A stretch of DNA of 64,000 nucleotides, taken from contig NZ_CP108006.1 of NCBI RefSeq assembly GCF_036127095.1, positions 2,418,001 to 2,482,000 of the forward strand. The letters run 5' to 3'. Both the position numbers and the translations under genes were made by a program. Each line of letters begins with the position of its first letter. The first letter of the stretch is position 1. This DNA is from Streptomyces sp. NBC_00335 (GTDB taxonomy: Bacteria; Actinomycetota; Actinomycetes; Streptomycetales; Streptomycetaceae). Shown here piece by piece: positions 37,688 to 46,084 of this stretch. The notes beneath the pieces are model-generated. The model saw only the letters and a list, made by a program, of their open reading frames with translations. It searched no databases and was not told the origin of the DNA.

Positions 37688-37903
37688 TCAGGTGAGCGCA
37701 GGCTCCGCCTGGGGTACGTCGAGGTCGATGCTGTCAAGCAGCGAGTCTCCGTGCTGTGCGGCGGCCGCGTTCAGAGCGTCGTTTTCGGACTGAATTCGTC
37801 CGAGCTCGGACTCGAGGTCCTGGACGCGCTGCTGAAGCCGTCGCATCTCGGCGAGGAGTCGCGGGTCGGAACCGCCGACGTAACCGAGAAGCGCCTTTGC
37901 CAT
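37688..37903 (-). CDS. Small coiled-coil protein, conserved in actinobacteria
   Basis: The ATG at 37903 gives 71 residues (MAKALLGYVGGSDPRLLAEM). The central segment RRLQQRVQDLESELGRIQSENDAL is a short coiled coil with leucines at heptad positions; an acidic tail follows. It is too short for DivIVA and has no catalytic features. I recognise the sequence as a conserved actinobacterial hypothetical but know no function. It is a single-gene unit closed by a strong terminator and lies just upstream of smc. Confidence 0.82.
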   Translation of the reverse strand: MAKALLGYVGGSDPRLLAEMRRLQQRVQDLESELGRIQSENDALNAAAAQHGDSLLDSIDLDVPQAEPALT

Positions 37904-38269
37904 GATGGATGGTCCTCCACACTGAGTGACCGACCGAAGCGGTGTGGGTCGTGAGGGAATCGCACCCGCGGATGTCCGGCAGCGACTGTCAGTCACTGCA
38001 TCGATCTTTGGCTGACACTGTGTACTGCCAGCACTGCCAAACAGCTCAGGTGCGCGGGGCTTCCAGCGTCTCACCAAAAAGTTTGACGGTCAACACGATC
38101 ACGCCCCGTATCGGCGGGCATCCCGGCCCCCGCAAGGGGCGTGGAGATCATCCTCGTCTCCGAGCCTTCCACGGATCGGCCGCCCCGGCAACGCGTCGGC
38201 GACGAATGCGCAGTTCCGACCGCATGCGAACCATCCGGCGATGTGTTCAGTACATGATCAGTCGATCGC
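37904..38269. other. Intergenic region upstream of the small coiled-coil gene (366 bases)
   Basis: The gap lies between two minus-strand genes. It contains TTGACC on the minus strand at about 38087-38092, within GTTGACCGTCAAAC, but no convincing -10. AT-richer sequence at 38075-38100 suggests a promoter. No RNA gene or long repeat was seen. Confidence 0.35.
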
Positions 38270-38551
38270 TCACCGGATCGCGAACCCGTCGTAGCCGCCG
38301 CGCGGTGTGCCCCAGATCTCTGTCACCCCGTCCACGTTCCCGGGCGTGTCGGCGCCGTGCAGCCACGCCAGGAGCCGGTGGCAATTCTCACGTTGACCTT
38401 CGGCCACCACCTGTACTCGCCCGTCGTCCAGGTTGAGGGCGAAGCCGGCCAGTCCGCCGATCTCCATGGCGTTGGCCCTGGTGAACCAGCGGAAGCCCAC
38501 TCCCTGTACACGGCCGCGCACCCAGGCGGTCATGCGCACATCTTCATTCAT
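38270..38551 (-). CDS. Acylphosphatase
   Basis: The 93-residue protein shows the acylphosphatase signature [42 protein letters not shown]. The catalytic Arg is in GFRW and the catalytic Asn in the ALNLDDG strand. It hydrolyses acyl phosphates such as acetyl or carbamoyl phosphate. Length and architecture are normal. It is divergent from the CAP-domain gene. Confidence 0.95.
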   Translation of the reverse strand: MNEDVRMTAWVRGRVQGVGFRWFTRANAMEIGGLAGFALNLDDGRVQVVAEGQRENCHRLLAWLHGADTPGNVDGVTEIWGTPRGGYDGFAIR

Positions 38552-38629
38552 GCCTGAACGCTAACCGGGCAAACATTTCCGGGTCACCTCACCCCCTGTC
38601 GCCATGGCGTACAGTCGCGCAGCAATGAG

Positions 38630-38647
38630 CTCACCCATTTGGGTGAG
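38630..38647. promoter_or_regulatory. Palindrome between acylphosphatase and CAP gene
   Basis: CTCACCCA and TGGGTGAG are perfect inverted repeats separated by TT. The site lies between divergent genes, 67 bases before the CAP-protein ATG, and is a plausible operator. No regulator is encoded next to it. Confidence 0.4.
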
Positions 38648-38713
38648 TAAAGGTTGATCTTGAACCGCTGATCCCGCAGTGCTGATCTCAAACCCCCAGG
38701 AAGGTGAGCCGCG

Positions 38714-39565
38714 ATGGGACGCCACCGACTCCACGCCGCGCCGCGCCCCGGCGGCAAGCGCCGCGCCGCCCTGCGAGGCGGTCTGCTCGGCGCATCCGTG
38801 GCCGTCGTCCTCGGCACGGCAGCCGTCACGACGGGCGTCGTCCCGGTCGGATCCTCCTTCCCCTACGTAGGGGTCACGACCGCGGGCTCCGACGCGAAGA
38901 CCGCGGAGGCGAAGGCCAAGGCCTCGCCGAGCCCCGAGAGCGCGTTGCAGCAGCAGGGCGGCCTCGCCAACCTGTCCGGCCGGGCTTCCGCGGGAGCGAG
39001 CACCCCTTCCTCCTCCCCCACCCCCTCCGCCTCGCCGTCCCCGTCGGCCACCCCTTCCCCGTCTCCCTCCAAGGAGCCGTCGAAGACCCCGGAGGCGAGC
39101 CCCACCCCGACCCCGGTGAAGCCGAAGCCTTCCACGCCGAAGCCTTCCGCCCCCGCGGCCCCGGCGGCCCCGCCCACCTCCGCCGGCCACTCCGCCGAGG
39201 AGTCGGCCGTACTCACCCTGGTGAACCAGGAGCGCGCACAGGCCGGGTGCGGTCCGGTCCGGGCGAACCCGCCGCTGGCGGGGCTGGCCGGAGCCTTCAG
39301 CAAGGACATGGCCGTCCGTGGCTTCTTCGACCACACGGACCCCGACGGCAACAGCCCGTGGGACCGCGCCACCAAGGCGGGCATATCGGGGATGGGCGGC
39401 GAGAACATCGCCCGAGGCCAGGGCGACGCGGCGGCCGTGATGAAGGCCTGGATGAACAGCCCGGGCCACAAGGCCAACATCCTCAACTGCGAGTTCCGCA
39501 CCCTGGGCGTCGGCGTGTACAACGCCGCCGGCGGCCCCTGGTGGACCCAGGACTTCGGCTTCTAG
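38714..39565 (+). CDS. Secreted CAP-domain (SCP/PR-1-like) protein
   Basis: The 283-residue protein has a twin-basic start and hydrophobic signal segment (LLGASVAVVLGTAAVTTGVV). A long Ser/Pro/Thr/Lys-rich linker follows (about residues 60-155), then the CAP domain: LTLVNQERAQAGCGPVRANP, KDMAVRGFFDHTDPDG, GENIARGQGDAAAVMKAWMNSPGHKANIL and TLGVGVYNAAGGPWWTQDFG. These include the His and Glu residues of the CAP cavity. It is exported; its function is unknown, as for most bacterial CAP proteins. Confidence 0.88.
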   Translation: MGRHRLHAAPRPGGKRRAALRGGLLGASVAVVLGTAAVTTGVVPVGSSFPYVGVTTAGSDAKTAEAKAKASPSPESALQQQGGLANLSGRASAGASTPSSSPTPSASPSPSATPSPSPSKEPSKTPEASPTPTPVKPKPSTPKPSAPAAPAAPPTSAGHSAEESAVLTLVNQERAQAGCGPVRANPPLAGLAGAFSKDMAVRGFFDHTDPDGNSPWDRATKAGISGMGGENIARGQGDAAAVMKAWMNSPGHKANILNCEFRTLGVGVYNAAGGPWWTQDFGF

Positions 39566-39584
39566 CAGCAGCTTCCGGCAGCAC

Positions 39585-39647
39585 AACGGGCGGGGGCACG
39601 GTCGCGCGCGGCGGATATCGCCGCGCCCGACCGTGCCCCCGCCCGTT
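39585..39647. terminator. Very strong bidirectional hairpin
   Basis: Perfect 20-bp outer stem: 39585-39604 pairs with 39628-39647. An inner GCGCGGCG/CGCCGCGC stem fills most of the loop. It lies between the convergent CAP-protein and wrbA genes. Confidence 0.8.
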
Positions 39648-39713
39648 TCTCCGTACCGCGCCCCTGCCGGACGGTCAGCGCCCGGCAGGGCCGTACGTCA
39701 GACCATCAGCCCC

Positions 39714-40319
39714 TCAGACCGAGGCCAGGGCGGCGCGGCCGGCGAGCAGGACACGGGTCTGCTCGGTGACGCGGCCGCCGAGGTGCTCGGCGGTGGCGAT
39801 GTCGGCCTTGTGGACGAACTCGGGACCCTGGTCACCGTTGGACTGGGCGGCGGCGCCGTCGAAGAAGCCGAGGCGGTTGAGGTCGTTCTCGGAACCGGTG
39901 CTGGAGTTCCAGCCCGGCTTCAGGCCCAGGTTGACCCAGCTCATGCCGTGCTGGGAGGCCAGCGTCTGGAAGTAGTCGAGGGTGTTGCCCTTGTCGCCGG
40001 ACTTGGACCCGGAGTTGGTGAAGCCCGCGGCGACCTTGTCCTGCCAGCCGCCCGCGAACCAGATCTTCGAGCTGGCCTCGGCGAAGACGTGGAAGGCGCC
40101 GGAGGCGGTGCCCATGTAGGTCGGAGAGCCGAAGACGATCGCGTCGGACGCGGTCAGGAGCTCCCACTTCGCTTCATCGATCTCGTCGACCTTGATCATG
40201 TGCACGGTGGCACCGGCGTCGAGGGCGCCGGCCTTGACGGCCTCGGCGATCACGGCGGTGTGGCCGTAGCCGGAGTGGTAGGCGATCGAGATGACGGGGG
40301 TGAAGGTGGTTGCAGACAA
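39714..40319 (-). CDS. wrbA: WrbA-type NAD(P)H:quinone oxidoreductase / flavodoxin-like
   Basis: I place the start at the TTG at 40319, preceded by GAGGGAG, giving 201 residues. The flavodoxin phosphate loop is AYHSGYGHTAVIAEAV. FGSPTYMGTASGAFHVFAEASSKIW and KVAAGFTNSGSKSGDK are typical of WrbA/KefF-like enzymes that reduce quinones with two electrons. It is divergent from an HxlR regulator, a common arrangement in which the regulator senses quinones or electrophiles. Confidence 0.88.
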   Translation of the reverse strand: MSATTFTPVISIAYHSGYGHTAVIAEAVKAGALDAGATVHMIKVDEIDEAKWELLTASDAIVFGSPTYMGTASGAFHVFAEASSKIWFAGGWQDKVAAGFTNSGSKSGDKGNTLDYFQTLASQHGMSWVNLGLKPGWNSSTGSENDLNRLGFFDGAAAQSNGDQGPEFVHKADIATAEHLGGRVTEQTRVLLAGRAALASV

Positions 40320-40450
40320 GGCGGGTCTCCCTCGGAAAACACCGTGGGGGGTCACGGCGTTGCGCGGTGTGTTAACTACCTCGAGGAAAGCACTAACTTT
40401 TTGAAAGCGCAACCTGGATGGCTGGCGCTGCGCAGTAGTAGGCTGAAATC

Positions 40451-40900
40451 ATGCAGACTCCAGGGTGTGGCGAGGCCGGGGACGACGGCACGCCCGAACA
40501 GGCCTCCGACTCCTTCGGTGCTTTCGATGTGTTCGCTCGCACGTGCCCCTCCCGCGAAACGCTGGAACACGTCACGGGTCGCTGGGGCAGCCTCACGGTC
40601 GGTGCCCTGTCCAAGGGGCCGTGCCGGTTCAACGAGCTGCGCCGCCGCGTGGACGGTATCAGCGAGAAAATGCTCTCCCAGACGCTGCACGCGCTGGAAC
40701 GCGACGGCATAGTCAACCGGGAGGCCCAGCCGACCAACCCGCCCCGCGTCGACTACGAGCTCACCCCGTTCGGCGCGGAGGTCGCGCAGCGCGTGGACGC
40801 GCTCATCGGGCTGCTGGAGGGCAGCATGCCCGCGGTGCTTTCTTCCAGGTCCGCCTACGACGCCACGCGCGAAGGCCGCTGGCAGCGCGGGCAGAAGTAG
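40451..40900 (+). CDS. HxlR-family redox-type regulator
   Basis: The 149-residue protein has the HxlR winged helix: [77 protein letters not shown]. The Cys before PSRETL is at the position of the redox-active Cys in family members such as YodB. A second Cys lies in KGPCRF. It probably represses the divergent wrbA. Its 3' end overlaps the mutM 3' end on the other strand by 46 bases. Confidence 0.88.
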   Translation: MQTPGCGEAGDDGTPEQASDSFGAFDVFARTCPSRETLEHVTGRWGSLTVGALSKGPCRFNELRRRVDGISEKMLSQTLHALERDGIVNREAQPTNPPRVDYELTPFGAEVAQRVDALIGLLEGSMPAVLSSRSAYDATREGRWQRGQK

Positions 40901-41724
40901 CTCGACCGGTTCATCCAGGGCCGGCGCCTCATCGGGGTGCCGCAGCGGCGGCAGGGCTCGTCCTCCCGCCCGTAGGCATCGAGCGAACGATCGAAGTAGC
41001 CGGACTCGCCGTTGACGTTGACGTAGAGGCTGTCGAAGCTGGTGCCGCCCACGGCGAGGGCCTCGTTCATGACGTCCCGGACGTGGCCGAGGAGTTCCGT
41101 GCTCCGGGGGCGCGTGAGCGTGGCGGTGGGGCGCTCGTAGTGCAGCTTGGCGCGCCAGAGCGATTCGTCCGCGTAGATGTTGCCGACCCCGCTGATCAGC
41201 GACTGGTCGAGCAGCGCCCGCTTCACCGTGGTGCGCTTGGCCCGCAGCGCCAGGTGGTAGGCCGCCTCGTCGAAGAGCGGGTCCAGGGGATCGCGCGCGA
41301 TGTGCGTGATGACGTCGGGCAGCCCGTCCTCGCTGTCGGGGACACAGGGGTGCAGCGACAGTCCGCCGAAGGTCCGCTGGTCCACGAAGCGCAGCTCGGT
41401 CCCGGCGTCGTCCCCGAACCGCACCCGGATGCGCAGGTGCTTCTCGTCGGGCGCCCCCTCGGGCTGCACGAGGAGCTGCCCGCTCATCCCGAGGTGCCCG
41501 AGCACGGAGTGTTCGCGCTCCTCCAGCGGCAGCCACAGGTACTTGCCGCGCCGCTGCGGCACCCCGAAGGTCTCCCCCGTGAGCCGCGCCGCGAAATCGG
41601 CGCCGCCGCCCTCGTGTCGCCGTACGGCCCGCGGGTGCAGGACCTCGACGGCCGTGACGGTCCGCCCGGCCACCCAGCGTTCCAGCCCGCGCCGCACCAC
41701 TTCGACCTCGGGCAGCTCGGGCAC
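40855..41724 (-). CDS. mutM: Formamidopyrimidine-DNA glycosylase MutM (Fpg)
   Basis: The GTG at 41724 has GGAGGA upstream; the 289-residue product begins [17 protein letters not shown] with the catalytic Pro1-Glu2. [27 protein letters not shown] is the helix-two-turn-helix. The zinc finger is [24 protein letters not shown] (four Cys). It excises oxidised guanine from DNA. It is downstream of rnc in the rpmF-rnc-mutM order. Confidence 0.95.
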   Translation of the reverse strand: MPELPEVEVVRRGLERWVAGRTVTAVEVLHPRAVRRHEGGGADFAARLTGETFGVPQRRGKYLWLPLEEREHSVLGHLGMSGQLLVQPEGAPDEKHLRIRVRFGDDAGTELRFVDQRTFGGLSLHPCVPDSEDGLPDVITHIARDPLDPLFDEAAYHLALRAKRTTVKRALLDQSLISGVGNIYADESLWRAKLHYERPTATLTRPRSTELLGHVRDVMNEALAVGGTSFDSLYVNVNGESGYFDRSLDAYGREDEPCRRCGTPMRRRPWMNRSSYFCPRCQRPSRVAS

Positions 41725-41927
41725 GGTGTTCCTCCGGAGGGTTCGGATCGGGCTCTCTCCCGCGAGCGTACCGACTGCCCCTGCGGGGCTCGTCCCCCAC
41801 CCGCCCTTCCCCGGGCCCTGCCCGGACACCCCCTGGAACCCCGGCGGGGCCGATCGCGTCCGGAAACGGGTCCGCCCCGCCACCTGCCGGAGCAGGGGGC
41901 GGGGCGGGGAGTTCCCGGAAGAACGGT

Positions 41928-42773
41928 TCAGGCGTTCGGCGCCGGGTCGGCGGGGGTCGTCGCCCCGTCGGCCTCGTCCGGAGCCTCGGCCTCGGTCGCG
42001 GCCGGAGCCTGGACCTCGGCCGGAGCGGCGCCGGACACGGAGCCCGCAGCGGTACTGATACCGCGCCACGCGGACTCGGCGGCCTGCTGTTCCGCTTCCT
42101 TCTTGCTGCGTCCGACACCGGAACCGTAGGAGGTCCCACCGACGCGCGCGGCGGCGGTGAAGGTCTTCTCATGGTCCGGGCCGGTCTCGGTGACCAGGTA
42201 TTCGGGAACGCCCAGACCCTCGGCCGCCGTGAGTTCCTGGAGACTGGTCTTCCAGTCCAGGCCGGCACCGAGGTTCGAGGACTTCTCGATGAGCGGATCG
42301 AAGAGCCGGTGAACCAGCTCCGAGGCCGCGTCGAGGCCCTGGTCGAGGTAGACCGCGCCGATCACCGCTTCAAGGGTGTCGGCGAGGATGGAGGCCTTGT
42401 CCCGGCCACCCGTACCCTCTTCGCCCCGGCCGAGCCGGATGAAGGAGCCGAGTTGGAGGCCGCGGCTGACCTCCGCCAGTGCACGCGAGTTGACTACCGC
42501 GGCCCGCAGTTTGGCCAGTTGGCCTTCCGGCAGGTCGGGGTGGGTCGTGTACAGCGTGTCCGTGACCACCAGGCCCAGCACGGAGTCCCCGAGGAACTCC
42601 AGCCGTTCGTTGGTGGGCAGACCGCCGTTCTCGTACGCGTACGAGCGGTGGGTCAGCGCACGCACCAGAAGGGCGGACTCGAGTCGATACCCGAGCCGCC
42701 CTTCCAGAAGCACGTGGGACGAGGCCGCGTTGTTACTGACTGCCTGCTTCTCAGCGTTGGACAGCTCAGACAT
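41928..42773 (-). CDS. rnc: Ribonuclease III (AbsB)
   Basis: The ATG at 42773 gives 281 residues. The catalytic domain has [18 protein letters not shown], the RNase III signature, and [16 protein letters not shown] double-stranded RNA-binding domain follows ([16 protein letters not shown] through [14 protein letters not shown]). The tail of about 40 residues is Ala/Glu/Pro-rich. In S. coelicolor mutations in this gene (absB) block antibiotic production. It lies 19 bases after rpmF. Confidence 0.96.
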   Translation of the reverse strand: MSELSNAEKQAVSNNAASSHVLLEGRLGYRLESALLVRALTHRSYAYENGGLPTNERLEFLGDSVLGLVVTDTLYTTHPDLPEGQLAKLRAAVVNSRALAEVSRGLQLGSFIRLGRGEEGTGGRDKASILADTLEAVIGAVYLDQGLDAASELVHRLFDPLIEKSSNLGAGLDWKTSLQELTAAEGLGVPEYLVTETGPDHEKTFTAAARVGGTSYGSGVGRSKKEAEQQAAESAWRGISTAAGSVSGAAPAEVQAPAATEAEAPDEADGATTPADPAPNA

Positions 42774-42792
42774 TGCGCCTCTCACCAGCCGC

Positions 42793-42966
42793 TCAGACCT
42801 CGAGGACCTGGCGCTTGTTGTAGGTGCCGCAGCTCGGGCACGCAATGTGCTGGAGCTTCGGCTCCTGGCAACGCTCACACGAAACCAGGGTGGGGACCGC
42901 AGCCTTCCACTGCGACCGGCGGTGGCGCGTGTTGCTGCGCGACATCTTCCGCTTCGGAACAGCCAC
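42793..42966 (-). CDS. rpmF: 50S ribosomal protein L32
   Basis: The GTG at 42966 with AGGAG upstream gives 57 residues beginning [20 protein letters not shown]. Two CxxC pairs (CERC, CPSC) show the zinc-binding C+ form. It begins two bases after the DUF177 gene and precedes rnc. Confidence 0.96.
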   Translation of the reverse strand: MAVPKRKMSRSNTRHRRSQWKAAVPTLVSCERCQEPKLQHIACPSCGTYNKRQVLEV

Positions 42967-42968
42967 GG

Positions 42969-43634
42969 CTACTTCTCCTGCTTCTCGGCGGCGCTCTGAA
43001 CTCCGTCGGAGGCAGTGCCGCTCATATTGTCCTTCTCGACGCCCTGATCGGTGACGAGTCCCTGCAATGCCGCCCAACGGATGTCGACGGCGTCATGGTG
43101 GTGGTCCGGGTCGTCGTTCAGGCTGAGCCCGCAATCGGGGCACAGTCCGAGACAGTCCTCCCGGCACACCGGCTGCAGCGGCAGTGCAAGCACCACCACG
43201 TCGCGCAGCACGGATTCGAGGTCGAACAAACCGTCCTCGAGAAAGAGCGTGTCCTCGTCGTCCTCGGCGTCGTCGGCCGGCTCCGCCTTGGAGCGGATCC
43301 GGTCGTCGGCGTCAGGGTACGAGAACATCTCCTGGAAGTCCGCCTTGAGCTCACACTCGACGGCCTCCAGACACCTTACGCATTCCCCGGTTGCCGAGCC
43401 ACGGGCGGTGCCTGTGACAAGCACCCCTTCCATGACCGACTCCAGGCGGAGCTTGAGGTTCAGCCGACTGCCTTCCGGCACTCCGATGACTCCGGCGAGA
43501 CCGAGGTCCGCCGGCGCCGCGATCTCACGGGACAGCCGCAGCATGGCACCAGGACGCCGACCCAGCTCGTGCGTGTCGAACACGAGGGGGTTGCGGTGGT
43601 CGAGGTGGGTGTTCAGGGCTGTTCCCGCTTTCAC
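42969..43634 (-). CDS. DUF177/YceD-family protein
   Basis: The 221-residue protein contains the YceD core: [54 protein letters not shown] and [24 protein letters not shown] with clustered Cys. YceD proteins are linked to rRNA and 50S assembly and always precede rpmF. The start used is the GTG at 43634, which has a weak ribosome site; a later start at LNTHLDH is possible. The spacing to rpmF is two bases. Confidence 0.9.
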   Translation of the reverse strand: MKAGTALNTHLDHRNPLVFDTHELGRRPGAMLRLSREIAAPADLGLAGVIGVPEGSRLNLKLRLESVMEGVLVTGTARGSATGECVRCLEAVECELKADFQEMFSYPDADDRIRSKAEPADDAEDDEDTLFLEDGLFDLESVLRDVVVLALPLQPVCREDCLGLCPDCGLSLNDDPDHHHDAVDIRWAALQGLVTDQGVEKDNMSGTASDGVQSAAEKQEK

Positions 43635-43766
43635 AAAATCACTGGAGACTGCTGAAGATCAAGATTTCCGCCACTCAAGGGCAGCATGGATCGCGGTGCA
43701 TACGCGCGACCGAAGAGCCAGGATACCCGCCGCTTCGCTCTGAGCCCAATCCAGGTCCGGAAGCGA

Positions 43767-44816
43767 TCAGCGGCCCTGCTCGTACTGGCGCAGCTGGTCC
43801 AGATTGATCATGCTCGTGTCGAAGAAGCTGGTCTCGTCGAGCGCGGCCTGCTGGTCGTGCGTGCCCTGCTGGGGCTGCTGGTAGCCGCCGTACGGGTCGG
43901 GCTGCTGCTGCTCGTACGAGACGGCGTACGGGTCGGGCTGCTGCTGGACCTGCTGGTAGCCGGCGTAGGGGTCCTGGTACGCGTAGGCGTCCTGCTGGAC
44001 GGGCTGGTGGACCGGCTGCTGGTAGGCGTAGGCGTCGTACGCCGGCTGCGGCTCCGGCTGGGCCTGTGCGGGGATCAGCGGCGCCTGCGGCTCGGCCAGC
44101 CCCGCCAGGAAGTCCGCGTCGCTGGAGGAGCGCGACTGCTGGTGCCCCGCCGCGTCCTGGGCGGCCATGTGCACGCCGAGGTCGTCGGTGGCCACGCGGC
44201 CGAGCAGCTTCTGCCGGCCCCGGCCGACGGCCTCCAGGGTCTTGGAGAGCACCGCTTCGAAGGTGGCCAGCTTGGTGTCCACGTAGTCGTCGGCCTGCCG
44301 GCGCTGCGTCTCCGGGTCGTGGCTGCGCTCGGGCGCCTCGGCGTCCGGGTAGCCCTGGTCGTCCAGGCCGGGCCCGCGGCCGAGCAGCTTCTCGCGGCCC
44401 CGGTCCACCGAGCCGATGGTCTTGGTGAGCACGACCTCGAAGTTCGCGAGCTTGCTGTCGACGTAGTCGTCGGCCTCGGCCTTGACCTCGTCCGCCTCCC
44501 GGCGGGCCTCCGCCAGGATCCGGTCCGCCTCGTCCTGGGAGCGCCGCGCGACCTCGGTGTCGGAGATCAGCGAACCGCGCTGGGCGTGCGCCGACTCGAT
44601 GATCCGGTCGGCTTCGCGCCGGGCCTCCTCGACCATCTGCTCCCGGCCGCCGATGAGCTCCTGGGCCTGTGCGAGCGAGCCCGGCAGGGCTGCCCGTACC
44701 TCTTCCAGCTGGGCGAGCAGCTCCGCGCGGTTGATCACGCACGAGGCCGACATGGGCATGGACCGGGCGCTGCCGACGGCCGCGACGATCTCGTCGAGCT
44801 TCTTCTGCACGTCCAT
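43767..44816 (-). CDS. DivIVA/ATP-synthase-b-like coiled-coil protein with Gln/Tyr-rich tail
   Basis: The ATG at 44816 gives 349 residues. The first 130 are coiled coil (LLAQLEEVRAALPGSLAQAQELIGGREQMVEEARREADRIIESAHAQ). A 30-residue unit, ADDYVDSKLANFEVVLTKT, then GREKLLGR, is repeated at about 115-150 and 175-210 (ADDYVDTKLATFEAVLSKT, GRQKLLGR). The last 100 residues are rich in Gln, Tyr, Pro and Ala. It is annotated in Streptomyces as cell division initiation protein, but I know no direct function. It lies between coaD and the DUF177 gene, on the same strand. Confidence 0.82.
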   Translation of the reverse strand: MDVQKKLDEIVAAVGSARSMPMSASCVINRAELLAQLEEVRAALPGSLAQAQELIGGREQMVEEARREADRIIESAHAQRGSLISDTEVARRSQDEADRILAEARREADEVKAEADDYVDSKLANFEVVLTKTIGSVDRGREKLLGRGPGLDDQGYPDAEAPERSHDPETQRRQADDYVDTKLATFEAVLSKTLEAVGRGRQKLLGRVATDDLGVHMAAQDAAGHQQSRSSSDADFLAGLAEPQAPLIPAQAQPEPQPAYDAYAYQQPVHQPVQQDAYAYQDPYAGYQQVQQQPDPYAVSYEQQQPDPYGGYQQPQQGTHDQQAALDETSFFDTSMINLDQLRQYEQGR

Positions 44817-44934
44817 GGGTGCTCGCACTCTCTCGGCCCCGGGCGGTTCCCGAGACGGACGGGACGACTGTAAGGCCACCGGCCCGGGAGCCGACACCGG
44901 CTGACTTCGGGTCAGGGGGCGCCGGCGGCCGGGC

Positions 44935-45420
44935 TCAGCGCCGGGGCAGGCGCTCCAGCAGCGCCGCGTGCACGTGTGCGGGCAGCAGGTGGGCCACGTC
45001 CCCGCCCCAGGCCGCCACTTCCTTGACCAGGGAGGAGGACAGGAAGCTGTAGGTGGGGTTGGTCGGGACGAAGAGCGTCTCGACGCCCGACAGGCCCATG
45101 TTCATCTGGGCCATCTGCAGCTCGTAGTCGAAGTCGCTGACGGCGCGCAGGCCCTTGACGATGGCCGGGATCTCGCGCTGCTTGCAGTAGTCGACGAGGA
45201 GCCCGTGGAAGGACTCGACCACGATGTTCCCGTAGCCGGCGGTCGCCTCGCGGATCAGCTCGATCCGCTCCTCGACGGTGAAGAGCCCCTGCTTGGACTG
45301 GTTGATCATCACGGCGACGTGGACCACGTCGTAGAGCCGCGAGGCCCTGCCGATGATGTCGAGGTGTCCGTTGGTGATGGGGTCGAACGACCCCGGACAG
45401 ACGGCGCGGCGCAACTGCAT
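44935..45420 (-). CDS. coaD: Phosphopantetheine adenylyltransferase CoaD
   Basis: The ATG at 45420 gives 161 residues. The nucleotidyltransferase motif is VCPGSFDPITNGHLDIIGRA, and TNPTYSFLSSSLVKEVAAWGGD is the C-terminal substrate loop. It makes dephospho-CoA. An ATG at 45447 overlapping the rsmD stop (ATGA) would add nine residues and would couple it to rsmD; the shorter form matches the family better. Confidence 0.95.
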   Translation of the reverse strand: MQLRRAVCPGSFDPITNGHLDIIGRASRLYDVVHVAVMINQSKQGLFTVEERIELIREATAGYGNIVVESFHGLLVDYCKQREIPAIVKGLRAVSDFDYELQMAQMNMGLSGVETLFVPTNPTYSFLSSSLVKEVAAWGGDVAHLLPAHVHAALLERLPRR

Positions 45421-45443
45421 TCCCTCGTTCCCGGGTGCGGGCT

Positions 45444-46022
45444 TCATGACTCTTCGCTGATGGAGGCGGCGCGACCGTACCAAAGGGTGCCCTCGCCGTA
45501 CTTCCTGGAGCGCAGCGGCTCGAAGCCGTCCGGCCACGGGAAGGCCCCGCTGCGGGTCCTGCGCTCCACGGTGACGAGCGCGTCGTCGGTGAGCCAGCCA
45601 TTGGACCGGAGTGTGAGGAGGATCTCGCAGAGGTCGGCGTGCTCCACCTCGTACGGCGGGTCCAGGAAGACCACGTCGTACGGCTCCCCGTGCGCGGCGC
45701 CGGCCGCGATCTGCTCGGCCTTGCCGGACCGGAATTCGGCGCCGGGCAGGCCGACCGACTTGATGTTGTCCTTGATCGCCTTGGCGGCCTTGGCGTCGGG
45801 CTCGACCAGCAGCGCGTGGTCCGCGCCGCGGGAGAGCGCCTCCAGGCCGACGGCGCCGGAACCGGCGTAGAGGTCGAGGACGCGGGCCCCCTCGACTCCG
45901 TGCAGCGACTCCAAGGTGGAGAAGAGACCCTCGCGCATCCGGTCCGAGGTGGGGCGGGTGCCGGTGCCGGGCGGTACGGCGAGGCGTCGCCCGCCGGCGC
46001 TTCCGGCGATCACGCGGGTCAT
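45444..46022 (-). CDS. rsmD: 16S rRNA (guanine966-N2)-methyltransferase RsmD
   Basis: The 192-residue protein begins MTRVIAGSAGGRRLAVPPGTGTRPTSDRMREGLFSTLES, the RsmD start. The AdoMet site is VLDLYAGSGAVGLEALSRGA, and VVFLDPPYEVEH is the catalytic motif IV. It methylates G966 of 16S rRNA. It lies 62 bases downstream of recG and is adjacent to coaD, a conserved pair. Confidence 0.95.
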   Translation of the reverse strand: MTRVIAGSAGGRRLAVPPGTGTRPTSDRMREGLFSTLESLHGVEGARVLDLYAGSGAVGLEALSRGADHALLVEPDAKAAKAIKDNIKSVGLPGAEFRSGKAEQIAAGAAHGEPYDVVFLDPPYEVEHADLCEILLTLRSNGWLTDDALVTVERRTRSGAFPWPDGFEPLRSRKYGEGTLWYGRAASISEES

Positions 46023-46084
46023 CTGGGGTCCTTCGGTGGGCGGGGCGGAGGATGGTGCAGGGCTTCAACGATAGGTCGTGCCCG

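Noticed and set aside
41725..41927. Another copy of the interspersed element between rnc and mutM
   Set aside because: The sequence is GC-rich with GGGGCGGGGCGGGG, but the diagnostic TTGAGG and GTCTGGGGCGGAG parts are missing.
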